A stretch of 64,000 nt of DNA from Actinacidiphila alni (lineage in GTDB: Bacteria; Actinomycetota; Actinomycetes; Streptomycetales; Streptomycetaceae), in assembly GCF_900112845.1 (NCBI RefSeq), contig NZ_FONG01000006.1, positions 248,001-312,000 on the forward strand, written 5' to 3'. The notes beneath the pieces are model-generated. The model had not been told where the DNA came from. It saw only the letters and a program-made list of their open reading frames with translations, and made no database searches. Shown here piece by piece: positions 22,926 to 30,377 of the stretch. Each line of letters begins with the position of its first letter. Positions within the stretch are counted from its first letter, which is position 1. The position numbers and the translations under genes were made by a program.

Positions 22926-24204
22926 CTGGGCGGGCAATGTCTCGGCCCGGCCGCGGCGGGTGGTGGCACCCGCCTCAGCGGCGGAACTGGCCGCGGTGCT
23001 GCGGGAGGCCGCCGAGGACGGCCTGACCGCCAAGGCGGTCGGCTCCGGGCACTCCTTCACCGCGGCCGCGGCCACCGAGGGCGTACTGATCCGGCCCGAG
23101 GGGCTGACCGCGGTCCGGTCGGTCGACCGCGCGGCGGGCACCGTGACCGTCGAGGCCGGTGTGCAGCTCAAGCAGTTGAACGCGGTGCTGGCCGCCGAGG
23201 GCCTGTCGCTGACCAACATGGGCGACATCATGGAGCAGACGGTGGCGGGCGCCACCAGCACCGGTACGCACGGCACCGGCCGTGACTCGGGGTCGATCGC
23301 GGCCCAGATCACCGCGCTCGAACTGGTCACCGCCGACGGCTCGGTGCTGACCTGTTCCGCCGACGAGAATCCCGATGTCTTCGCCGCCGCCCGGATCGGG
23401 CTCGGCGCGCTGGGCGTGGTCAGCGCGGTCACCTTCGCCGTGGAGCCGGTCTTCCTGCTGACCGCGCGCGAGGAGCCGATGGCCTTCGACCGGGTGATGG
23501 CCGAATTCGACCAGCTGGCCACGGACAACGAGCACTTCGAGTTCTACTGGTTCCCGCACACCGACAGCTGCAACACCAAGCGCAACAACCGCAGCGAGGG
23601 TCCGGCCGCGCCGGTCCCGGCCGTACGCGGCTGGATCGACGACGAGTTGCTGTCCAACGGTGTCTTCCAGGCCGCCTGCGCGCTCGGCAGGGCTGCGCCC
23701 GCCGCGATCCCGGGCATCGCGAAGCTCTCCAGCCGCGCGCTGTCCGCGCGGACGTACACCGACATCCCGTACAAGGTCTTCACCAGTCCGCGCCGGGTGC
23801 GCTTCGTGGAGATGGAGTACGCGGTGCCGCGCGAGGCCGCGGTCGACGCGATCCGGGAGCTGAAGGCCATGGTGGAGCGCTCGGACCTGCGGATCAGTTT
23901 CCCGGTGGAGGTACGGGTGGCGCCGGCGGACGACATCGCGCTGTCCACGGCGTCCGGGCGGGACAGCGCGTATGTGGCGGTGCACATGTACCGCGGCAGC
24001 CGCTACCAGGAGTACTTCACGGCCGTGGAGAAGATCATGACCGGGCACGGCGGGCGGCCGCACTGGGGCAAGATGCACAGCCGCGACGCCGAGTACCTGG
24101 CGGCGGCCTATCCGCGGTTCGGGGAATTCACCGCGCTGCGGGACCGGTTGGACCCGGACCGGCTGTTCGCCAACGACTACCTGCGGCGGGTGCTGGGCTC
24201 GTAA
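22873..24204 (+). CDS. FAD-linked D-arabinono-1,4-lactone oxidase-type oxidoreductase
   Basis: This 443-residue flavoprotein belongs to the L-gulonolactone/alditol oxidase family. The FAD domain has AVGSGHSFT, whose His is the usual covalent FAD attachment site, then GDIMEQTVAGATSTGTHGTG. The C-terminal ALO domain has the characteristic HWGKMH motif and ends FANDYLRRVLG. It probably oxidises a sugar-lactone or polyol with O2, giving H2O2. The GTG start lies inside the end of the MFS gene. The pair may oxidise and export, or import, a sugar-derived metabolite; that link is inference. Confidence 0.92.
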   Translation: MSTTGSTTSRTAEKAWRNWAGNVSARPRRVVAPASAAELAAVLREAAEDGLTAKAVGSGHSFTAAAATEGVLIRPEGLTAVRSVDRAAGTVTVEAGVQLKQLNAVLAAEGLSLTNMGDIMEQTVAGATSTGTHGTGRDSGSIAAQITALELVTADGSVLTCSADENPDVFAAARIGLGALGVVSAVTFAVEPVFLLTAREEPMAFDRVMAEFDQLATDNEHFEFYWFPHTDSCNTKRNNRSEGPAAPVPAVRGWIDDELLSNGVFQAACALGRAAPAAIPGIAKLSSRALSARTYTDIPYKVFTSPRRVRFVEMEYAVPREAAVDAIRELKAMVERSDLRISFPVEVRVAPADDIALSTASGRDSAYVAVHMYRGSRYQEYFTAVEKIMTGHGGRPHWGKMHSRDAEYLAAAYPRFGEFTALRDRLDPDRLFANDYLRRVLGS

Positions 24205-24611
24205 CTGCTTCGTGCGGGAACGTCCGCATTTGCCCCGGGCGCGCGACCCTTTCGTGTGAGCCGGGCCACTCAACTGCCGCGCCCCCGGCCCAGATTCGAC
24301 GGCGCGGCAGCCCACCCCGCTGGCCCAAATGGAGTACCGTGACGAATCCCGGCTCCCGGTCGCCCGTCCGGGTCGGTCGGCAGTCGGACCGGCACAGCGG
24401 GAGGGGAGCCGACGGCACTCGTCCCGGGGTGCCGCGGTTGGTCACACTGAGTGGCCAATCGACCACCGTCCCATAACGGCGTGTCACCATGTCACCCCGA
24501 CACGCCGGGTAACTCTGCAAGGTTGTGGCACGCTGCACCCGGGCAGGCCACACTCGTCCAACGGGAGCAGCGACGCACGTGACGTCGGCAGGCACCACCC
24601 GGGAGGTAACC
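24205..24611. promoter_or_regulatory. sepH upstream region with two inverted repeats
   Basis: This is 407 bp without a gene. It holds TTGGTCAC and GTGGCCAA (24438-24458, one mismatch, 5-bp spacer), and 20 bp later GGCGTGTC and GACACGCC (24478-24506, perfect, 13-bp spacer). Either could be an operator of the sepH promoter. No clear -10/-35 pair was assigned. Confidence 0.45.
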
Positions 24612-25685
24612 GTGCCCGAACTGCGGGTTGTGGCCGTCAGCAATGACGGCACACGACTGGTGCTCAAGGCTGCCGACAGCACGGAATACACACTCCCCAT
24701 CGACGAGCGGCTGCGCGCCGCGGTGCGCAACGACCGTGCGCGTCTGGGGCAGATCGAGATCGAGGTCGAGAGCCATCTGCGGCCCCGCGACATCCAGGCG
24801 CGGATACGCGCGGGAGCGTCCGCGGAAGAGGTCGCGTCGATGGCCGGCATCCCCGTCGAACGGGTGCGGCGCTTCGAGGGACCCGTGCTGGCCGAGCGGG
24901 CCTTCATGGCCGAGCGGGCCAGGAAGACGCCGGTACGCCGCCAGGGCGAGAGCACAGGGCCGCAGCTCGGCGAGGCGGTGTCCGAGCGGCTGCTGCTGCG
25001 CGGCGCCGAGAAGGACACCGTGCTGTGGGACTCCTGGCGCCGCGACGACGGCACCTGGGAGGTCCTGCTGGTCTACCGGGTGGCCGGCGAACCGCACTCG
25101 GCGAGCTGGACCTACGACCCGCCGCGCCGCCTGGTGGCGGCCGTGGACGACGAGGCCCGCGCGCTGATCGGGGAGAACGCGGCGCAGCAGGAGAGCGCCA
25201 AGGAGCCGAGCTTCCCGTTCGTGCCGCGGATCGCCAGGCTGCCGCGGGACCGCCCGCTGGACCGGGCGCTCGACCGGCAGTTGGAGCGCACCGACCGGCC
25301 GGACCGGGAGGCGCGGGCCGAGGAGCGGCCGGAGCCGGAGGAGCGGGACTCGCTGACCAGCCTGCTGGAGGCGGTGCCGAGCTTCCGCGGCGACATGGTG
25401 GTGCCCGCGCCGCCGCCGGGTCCGCCCGGGCCGCCGGACACCGAACCCGCCACGGCCGCCGCGGAGACGGCGGAGGAGACCGAGGAGGAGGCGGCTCCGG
25501 CCGCCAGTGCCGGGTCCGCCTACGCGGACGTGCTGATGCCGCGTGCCGTCGCCGGGCATCGCGACCGGCTGGTCGGCACCACCGACCGGCAGGCCGAGGC
25601 GGACGGCGTCCGGCCGGGGCGGCGTGCCACGGTGCCGAGCTGGGACGAGATCGTCTTCGGCAGCAGGCGCAAGAAGCAGGAGTAG
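24612..25685 (+). CDS. sepH: SepH cell-division regulator (DUF3071)
   Basis: This 357-residue protein matches SepH, which stimulates FtsZ assembly and septation in Streptomyces. The N-terminal DUF3071 domain begins MPELRVVAVSNDGTRLVLKA and contains a helix-turn-helix (RARIRAGASAEEVASMAGIP-like segment, about residues 60-90). It continues to SWTYDPPRRLV. The C-terminal half is disordered, Pro/Glu/Ala-rich and ends VPSWDEIVFGSRRKKQE, the conserved terminal motif. GTG 24612 follows GGGAGGTAACC, a strong ribosome binding site, so an upstream ATG in the same frame is not needed. Confidence 0.95.
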   Translation: MPELRVVAVSNDGTRLVLKAADSTEYTLPIDERLRAAVRNDRARLGQIEIEVESHLRPRDIQARIRAGASAEEVASMAGIPVERVRRFEGPVLAERAFMAERARKTPVRRQGESTGPQLGEAVSERLLLRGAEKDTVLWDSWRRDDGTWEVLLVYRVAGEPHSASWTYDPPRRLVAAVDDEARALIGENAAQQESAKEPSFPFVPRIARLPRDRPLDRALDRQLERTDRPDREARAEERPEPEERDSLTSLLEAVPSFRGDMVVPAPPPGPPGPPDTEPATAAAETAEETEEEAAPAASAGSAYADVLMPRAVAGHRDRLVGTTDRQAEADGVRPGRRATVPSWDEIVFGSRRKKQE

Positions 25686-25709
25686 CGGCGGGACGTCACC
25701 GCCTCTGCC

Positions 25710-25743
25710 GTAAGGGGCAGCCACCTGGGTGGCTGCCCCTTAC
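25710..25743. terminator. Strong bidirectional terminator
   Basis: A perfect 16-bp stem begins GTAAGGGGCAGCCACC and is closed by a 2-bp spacer. It lies between the convergent sepH and sulfurtransferase genes and ends 19 bp before the latter's stop. Confidence 0.9.
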
Positions 25744-25762
25744 GCATGCGCGGTGCTGCGGG

Positions 25763-26599
25763 TCAGCCGGGCTGCGGCCCGGTGGCGACCGGGCGGTCCG
25801 GGTCGGACGACCACTCGCTCCAGGAACCGATGTAGAGCGCCGCCGGAATGCCCGCGGCGGCCAGCGCCAGCACCTCGTGGGCGCCGGAGACCCCGGACCC
25901 GCAGTAGACGCCGACCTCGGCGCCGGAGCCCGCGCCGAGGGCCGCGAAGCGGTCGGCGAGCGCGGCGGCGGGCAGGAACCGGCCGTCGGCGCCGGTGTTC
26001 TCGGTGGTGGGGGCGCTCACGGCGCCCGGGATGTGCCCGGCGACGCGGTCGATCGGCTCGGTCTCGCCGCGGTAGCGCTCGGCGGCCCTGGCGTCCAGCA
26101 GCACCCCCCGGCGGGCGAGTTCGGCGGCGGCGTCGGCGTCCAGCAGCGGTACGGCGCCGGGCGCGGGGACGAAGTCGCCGTCGCCCGGGGCGGGTTCCGT
26201 CCGGCTCAGCGGGTGGCCCGCCGCCCGCCAGGCCGCCAGGCCGCCGTCCAGGACACGCACCCGCGGGTGCCCGGCCCAGCGCAGCACCCACCAGGCGCGG
26301 GCGGCGCCCCAGCCCTGCCAGTCGTCGTACACCACCACGTCGCGGTCGGCGCGCACCCCGGCCCGGCGCATCGCGGCGCCGAAGTCCTCGGGGGCGGGCA
26401 GCGGGTGCCGGCCGCCGGACCCGGCGTGCCCGGCCAGGTCGGCGTCCAGGTCGACGAAGCGGGCGCCGGGGATGTGCCCTTCCAGATACTCCGGGCGGCC
26501 GGGCGGGCCGCCCTGCCGCCAGCGCACGTCGAGCAGGGTGACGGTGTCCGCTTCGAGCGCGGCCGCCAGGTCGGTGACGGGGATGAGGGGTTCTTCCAT
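25763..26599 (-). CDS. Thiosulfate/3-mercaptopyruvate sulfurtransferase (two rhodanese domains)
   Basis: This 278-residue tandem rhodanese has an inactive N-terminal domain (LLDVRWRQGGPPGRPEYLEG, HIPGARFVDLD) and a catalytic C-terminal domain with EVGVYCGSGVSGAHEVLAL. The Cys in CGSGVS is the persulfide-forming residue. The loop composition is nearer to SseA-type enzymes than to cyanide-detoxifying rhodanese, but the donor cannot be fixed. ATG 26599 (MEEPLIPVTDLAAALEAD) is preferred; a GTG two codons upstream is possible. Confidence 0.92.
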   Translation of the reverse strand: MEEPLIPVTDLAAALEADTVTLLDVRWRQGGPPGRPEYLEGHIPGARFVDLDADLAGHAGSGGRHPLPAPEDFGAAMRRAGVRADRDVVVYDDWQGWGAARAWWVLRWAGHPRVRVLDGGLAAWRAAGHPLSRTEPAPGDGDFVPAPGAVPLLDADAAAELARRGVLLDARAAERYRGETEPIDRVAGHIPGAVSAPTTENTGADGRFLPAAALADRFAALGAGSGAEVGVYCGSGVSGAHEVLALAAAGIPAALYIGSWSEWSSDPDRPVATGPQPG

Positions 26600-26823
26600 A
26601 CGCACATTGTGGGCGACCGGGGGTGGACGCCGTGCGGATCATCGAGGTGCCGCAACACCCCCGCAACGGAGCCGACATGCCATTTCCGTGACGGGACGGC
26701 ACCAGGGTGATGAATGCGGCCCGGTCGGGGCGCGCGCCGCCGTGGGTGGTGCGACGATCGGCTGTGCCGCACCCCCGACCGGTGGAGCGCGCCGTGCGGC
26801 GTGCCCGCCAGGAGACCGCATCC

Positions 26824-27567
26824 ATGACCGACGTACCGAGCCGGCGACCGCCGGGCACCCCCTGCTGGGTCAGCCTCATGGCACACCGGGCCGACCGGGC
26901 GCGGGACTTCTACGGCGCCCTGTTCGGCTGGGAGTACGTCCCCGGGCCCGAGCAGCTCGGCGCGTACGTGCTCGCCGAGCTGGACGGGCGGCCGGTCGCG
27001 GGCATCGGGGAGGGGCCGCCCGCGCCGCACCGGCCGGTGTCCTGGACCACGATGCTCGCCACGGACGACGTGGACCGCGCCGCCGAGCTGGTCCGCGAGT
27101 GCGGCGGCACCGTCGGGGTCGGGCCGCTCCAGGTCGGGCCCGAGGGGCGGCTCGCCCTGGCCGTCGACCCCTCCGGCGCCGTTTTCGGCATCTGGGAGGC
27201 CGGCACTTTCGGGGGTGCCGAGGCCGCGGGGGCGCTCGCGCTGAGCGAGTTGGTGACGCGGGGTGCGGCGGTCGTCGGCTTCTACGAGGCCGTCTTCGGC
27301 CTCGAAGCCGTCGCCGACGGGTCCGGTCGCTTTCTGCTGCGGGCGGGCGGGCGCTCCGTCGCCGTCGTCCGCGACGTCGGGGCGCGGCTGCCCCGTGAAC
27401 GCGGGGCGCACTGGACCACGCCCTTCGCCGTCCGCGACGTCTCCCTCACCACCGCCCGAGCCCTCACCCTCGGTGCCCACACCCTCGGCTCCGCCGCGGA
27501 TTCCCCGTCCAGCGTCACCCTCGCCGACCCCGAGGGGGCGGCCTTCACCCTTGTGTCCCTCACCTAA
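26824..27567 (+). CDS. VOC family protein (glyoxalase/bleomycin-resistance-like), two domains
   Basis: This 247-residue protein consists of two VOC modules, starting at CWVSLMAHRADRARDFYGAL and at LSELVTRGAAVVGFYEAVFG. The first ends with AVDPSGAVFGIWEAG and the second with LADPEGAAFTLVSLT. It resembles actinobacterial hydroxylase-type VOC proteins often annotated as 27 kDa antigen CFP30B-like. Substrate unknown. ATG 26824 has AGGAG 10 nt upstream. Confidence 0.88.
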   Translation: MTDVPSRRPPGTPCWVSLMAHRADRARDFYGALFGWEYVPGPEQLGAYVLAELDGRPVAGIGEGPPAPHRPVSWTTMLATDDVDRAAELVRECGGTVGVGPLQVGPEGRLALAVDPSGAVFGIWEAGTFGGAEAAGALALSELVTRGAAVVGFYEAVFGLEAVADGSGRFLLRAGGRSVAVVRDVGARLPRERGAHWTTPFAVRDVSLTTARALTLGAHTLGSAADSPSSVTLADPEGAAFTLVSLT

Positions 27568-27892
27568 CCCCGCTCCCGCGGAAGGGGGTTTCTCTGCACC
27601 TCTTCGGACGAGGGGTGCCCCTCCAGGGGCGCGGGGACGCGGCGCGGCGCTGGCGGAAGTGGGTGCCCGATAGGGGCGCGGGGAACTGCGCGCCCAGCCG
27701 TAGCGCGCCTTCAGGCAAAAAACCGCCCCCAGCGGGGCAGACGCTGTTGTTTGTGCGACCACCGGCCCGGTGGGGGCTGAGCGCGCAGTTCCCCGCGCCC
27801 CTAAAAAGACCTCCCTTGCCGTCAGGCGAGAAGGCACCGCACTCCGCGGGAGGTGGAGAAGGGCACCCTTCTCCGGACGAGCTGACCGCAGG
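27568..27892. other. Repeat-filled gap between VOC and ROK genes
   Basis: This is 325 bp without a gene. It contains the inverted repeat listed separately and a partial third copy of its GGGGCGCGGGGA core at 27624-27636. Confidence 0.6.
27671..27803. repeat. Streptomyces-type intergenic inverted repeat
   Basis: Two perfectly complementary 23-bp arms lie at 27671-27693 and 27781-27803; the core is GGGGCGCGGGGAACTGCGCG. They enclose 87 bp that itself has two hairpins (GCCCC...GGGGC near 27725 and CCACCGG-C-CCGGTGG near 27760). This core is a frequent dispersed intergenic element in Streptomyces genomes, as I recall it. It could act as a terminator or be a non-autonomous repeat. Confidence 0.75.
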
Positions 27893-29059
27893 TCAGGCGG
27901 CTCCGGCTAGGAGAGAAGCGGCGTCGGCGAGGACGAGCCCCGCGGCACCGCGGACCTCGGCGCCGTCGCCGAGCCCACCGGTGACGATCTCGACGCCCTC
28001 CGCGGCGGAGGGCAACGTGTGGCGAAGGACCCCGGCCCGCATGGGTTCGAGAATGTCGGCGCCCGCGGCGGCAAGATCCCCGCCGACCACCACGAGGCTG
28101 GGGTTGAGGAGGGTGACGAGGGTCGCGAGGGCGCGGCCGACGGCGTCACCGGCGTCGCGCACGGCGCGCAGGGCGCCGGAGTTGCGCTCGCGGATGAGGG
28201 CGGGCAGGTCGCGGGGGGCGACGGTCTCGCCCCAGCTCTCGGAGAGCAGGCGGGCGATGGCGACGGGACTGGCCACCGTCTCCAGGCAACCGCGGTTGCC
28301 GCAGCGGCAGATGAGCCCGTCGGTGATCAGCGGGAGGTGCCCGATCTCGCCGGCGAGCCCGCGGGCGCCGAGCAGCAGCCGACCGTTGGAGACGATGCCC
28401 GCGCCGATGCCGGCGGAGAGCCGGACGTAGACCATGTCGCCGGCCTGCCGCCCGGCGCCGTACATGCGCTCGGCGAGCGCGCCGGCGTTGGCGTCGTTGG
28501 TGACGCGCACGGGCAGCGAGGTGCGGCGGCGCAGTTCGTCGGTGAGCCGCAGGCCGACCCAGCCGGGCATGATGCCCTCGGCGCCGAGGGCGCCGCTGCC
28601 GATCTCGACCGGGGAGGCGATCCCGGCGCCGATGCCGAGGACGCGTTCGCGGCCGACCCCCGTCTCCTGGAGGGCGCGGCCGACCAGGACGGCCACCAGG
28701 TCGAGGGTCTCGTCGGGGGCGCGGTCCACGTCCTTGGCGACCCAGTGCTCCCACAGCACCTCGCCGAACAGGTCGCACAGGATGACCCGGACGTGCTGGT
28801 GGCCGATGTCCGCGCCGATCGCGTAGCCGGCGCTGGGCACCAGGGACAGCGACTGGGCGGGCCGTCCGGTGCGGCGCGGCTCCTGCTCCTCCGGGCTCTC
28901 GTCCTCGGTGACGAGGCCGACGGTGATGAGGTCGGCGATCAGCGAGGAGACGGTGGCCCTGGACAGGCCGGTGACGCGGACGAGTTCGGGCCTGCTGCTG
29001 CGCGGGCTGGTGTGCAGGGCCTCGAGGACCCGGAGCCTTCCGACCTCGCGGAGATTCAC
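27893..29059 (-). CDS. ROK family transcriptional repressor
   Basis: This 388-residue protein has an N-terminal winged helix (RLRVLEALHTSPRSSRPELV, TGLSRATVSSLIADL) and a sugar-kinase-like ROK domain. That domain carries AIGADIGHQHVRVILCD, GAGIVSNGRLLLGARGLAGE and the zinc-binding CRCGNRGCLE. Repressors of this type respond to sugars or phosphosugars. GTG 29059 starts at the conserved NLREVGRLRVLEAL segment; the frame continues upstream without homology. It faces away from the collapsed oxidoreductase/isomerase locus that it probably once regulated. Confidence 0.9.
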   Translation of the reverse strand: MNLREVGRLRVLEALHTSPRSSRPELVRVTGLSRATVSSLIADLITVGLVTEDESPEEQEPRRTGRPAQSLSLVPSAGYAIGADIGHQHVRVILCDLFGEVLWEHWVAKDVDRAPDETLDLVAVLVGRALQETGVGRERVLGIGAGIASPVEIGSGALGAEGIMPGWVGLRLTDELRRRTSLPVRVTNDANAGALAERMYGAGRQAGDMVYVRLSAGIGAGIVSNGRLLLGARGLAGEIGHLPLITDGLICRCGNRGCLETVASPVAIARLLSESWGETVAPRDLPALIRERNSGALRAVRDAGDAVGRALATLVTLLNPSLVVVGGDLAAAGADILEPMRAGVLRHTLPSAAEGVEIVTGGLGDGAEVRGAAGLVLADAASLLAGAA

Positions 29060-29166
29060 TGGAGCGTCGATCTTTACCCCCCGGGTCCATGGCGTGACGG
29101 CCCTCGCACGGTGCCGTGTTGCCGTTGCCGTCGTCAAGAGCCTTGACTTATGACCAAGTTCAGGCA

Positions 29167-29204
29167 GAAACTCGCGAACTGTTCTACCCGGCACGGCGAG
29201 TTTC
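29167..29204. promoter_or_regulatory. Inverted repeat between ROK and pseudogene (candidate operator)
   Basis: GAAACTCGC and GCGAGTTTC are perfect 9-bp arms 20 bp apart. They lie in the divergent promoter region, about 110 bp before the ROK start and 77 bp before the oxidoreductase GTG. The repeat fits a ROK operator. Confidence 0.45.
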
Positions 29205-29280
29205 AGTCGATGCCGGATGAATAACGATTCGTGGCCCGTACTGGACGTACCAAGAGCGGCATTCCGCCGGGAGGACGTAC

Positions 29281-29762
29281 GTGACGACGACACCACCTCC
29301 CGCTCTGCGTGTCGGCATGGTCGGCCATGCCTTCATGGGCGCGGCGCACTCGCACGCCTGGCGCACCGCGGGCCGCTTCTTCGACCTGCCCGTACGCCTC
29401 GAACTCGGCGCTGTCTGTGGGCAGGACGAGGACCGGGTGGCGCGGGCGGCACGGCGTTACGGCTGGGAGTCGTACGAGACCGACTGGCGCGTCCTGGTGA
29501 CCCGTCCGCACATCGACGTGGTGGACATCTGCACGCCCGGCGACAGCCACGCGGCGATCGCGGAGGCGGCGCCGGCCGCGGGCAAACATGTGCTGTGCGA
29601 GAAGCCGCTGGCCAATTCGGTGGCGGAGGCCGAGGCGATGGTGGACGCGGCGCGCAAGGACCGCGCCGGATCGGGGGCGTTGGGCGACCTGGGCACGCAC
29701 AGCGTCGACGCGGCGCAGTATCTGACGGGTCAGCGGATCAGTTCGGTCGGCGCGCTGCTGGA
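29281..29762 (+). pseudogene. Gfo/Idh/MocA oxidoreductase remnant with internal deletion
   Basis: A GTG with GGAGGACGTAC upstream starts a normal Gfo/Idh/MocA Rossmann domain: RVGMVGHAFMGAAHSHAW, then DVVDICTPGDSHAAIAEA and GKHVLCEKPLANSVAEAEAM. After MVDAARKD the sequence jumps directly to AGSGALGDLGTHSVDAAQYL, which in intact relatives comes some 60 residues later. At SVGALLE, near 29762, the homology stops and an isomerase sequence begins in another frame. The gene is therefore internally deleted and truncated. Confidence 0.8.
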
Positions 29763-29763
29763 A

Positions 29764-30254
29764 CCCGATCCTGGACGTCTTCGACGAGGTGGGCGTGCGC
29801 TTCGCGCACGAGGTGCACCCCAGCGAGATCGCGTACGACTACTGGTCGACGGTGCGCGCGCTGGAGGCGATCGGGCACCGCCCGGCCTTCGGCCTCAATT
29901 TCGACCCCAGCCATTTCGTGTGGCAGGACCTGGACCCGGTCGGTTTCCTCTACGACTTCCGCGACCGTATCTACCACGTCGACTGCAAGGAGTCCGTCAA
30001 GCGCTTCAACGGGCGCAACGGCAGGCTGGGTTCGCATCTGCCGTGGGGCGGACCTGCGGCGCGGCTGGGACTTCGTGTCGACCGGGCACGGCGATGTGCC
30101 GTGGGAGCCGGTCTTCCGGATGCTCAACAGCATCGGCTACGCCAGGATGGACCGGATGATCGGCGCGCCCGCCGCGCTCGCGTACGTACGGGAGCCGGCC
30201 GCGATCGAGCCTCCTGCCGCATCCTTCGACGCGGCGTTCAGCTCCTCTTCATGA
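29764..30254 (+). pseudogene. Sugar-phosphate isomerase/epimerase remnant, frameshifted
   Basis: From about 29764 the second frame reads NPILDVFDEVGVRFAHEVHP and NFDPSHFVWQDLDPVGFLYD, then IYHVDCKESVKRFNG. This is the C-terminal half of an AP-endonuclease/xylose-isomerase-like TIM barrel. An extra G in the run at 30045-30048 shifts the frame; the next frame continues DLRRGWDFVSTGHGDVPWEP and ends with ASFDAAFSSSS. A stretch usually present between GYA and MDR (about a dozen residues) is also missing. The N-terminal half is absent. It is non-functional as read. Confidence 0.8.
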
Positions 30255-30333
30255 TGGCGTGATTGCGTGAGCACGCCCTTCGGCTCCACCCGGTCGGCCC
30301 GGTCCTGACAGACAGGCCGGCCGGGCGGCGCCC

Positions 30334-30369
30334 GGCGCGCCGTCCCGCGCAGCGGGGGGACGGCGCGCC
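30334..30369. terminator. Terminator after the GH3 gene
   Basis: GGCGCGCCGTCCC and GGGACGGCGCGCC form a perfect 13-bp stem with a 10-bp loop, 9 bp before the GH3 stop (minus strand). It also faces the isomerase remnant, so it may act in both directions. Confidence 0.8.
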
Positions 30370-30377
30370 GTTGCGTG

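Noticed and set aside
29281..30254. A genuine bifunctional oxidoreductase-isomerase fusion
   Set aside because: The halves are in different frames, both lack conserved segments, and a further frameshift lies at 30045-30048. Decay explains this better than fusion.
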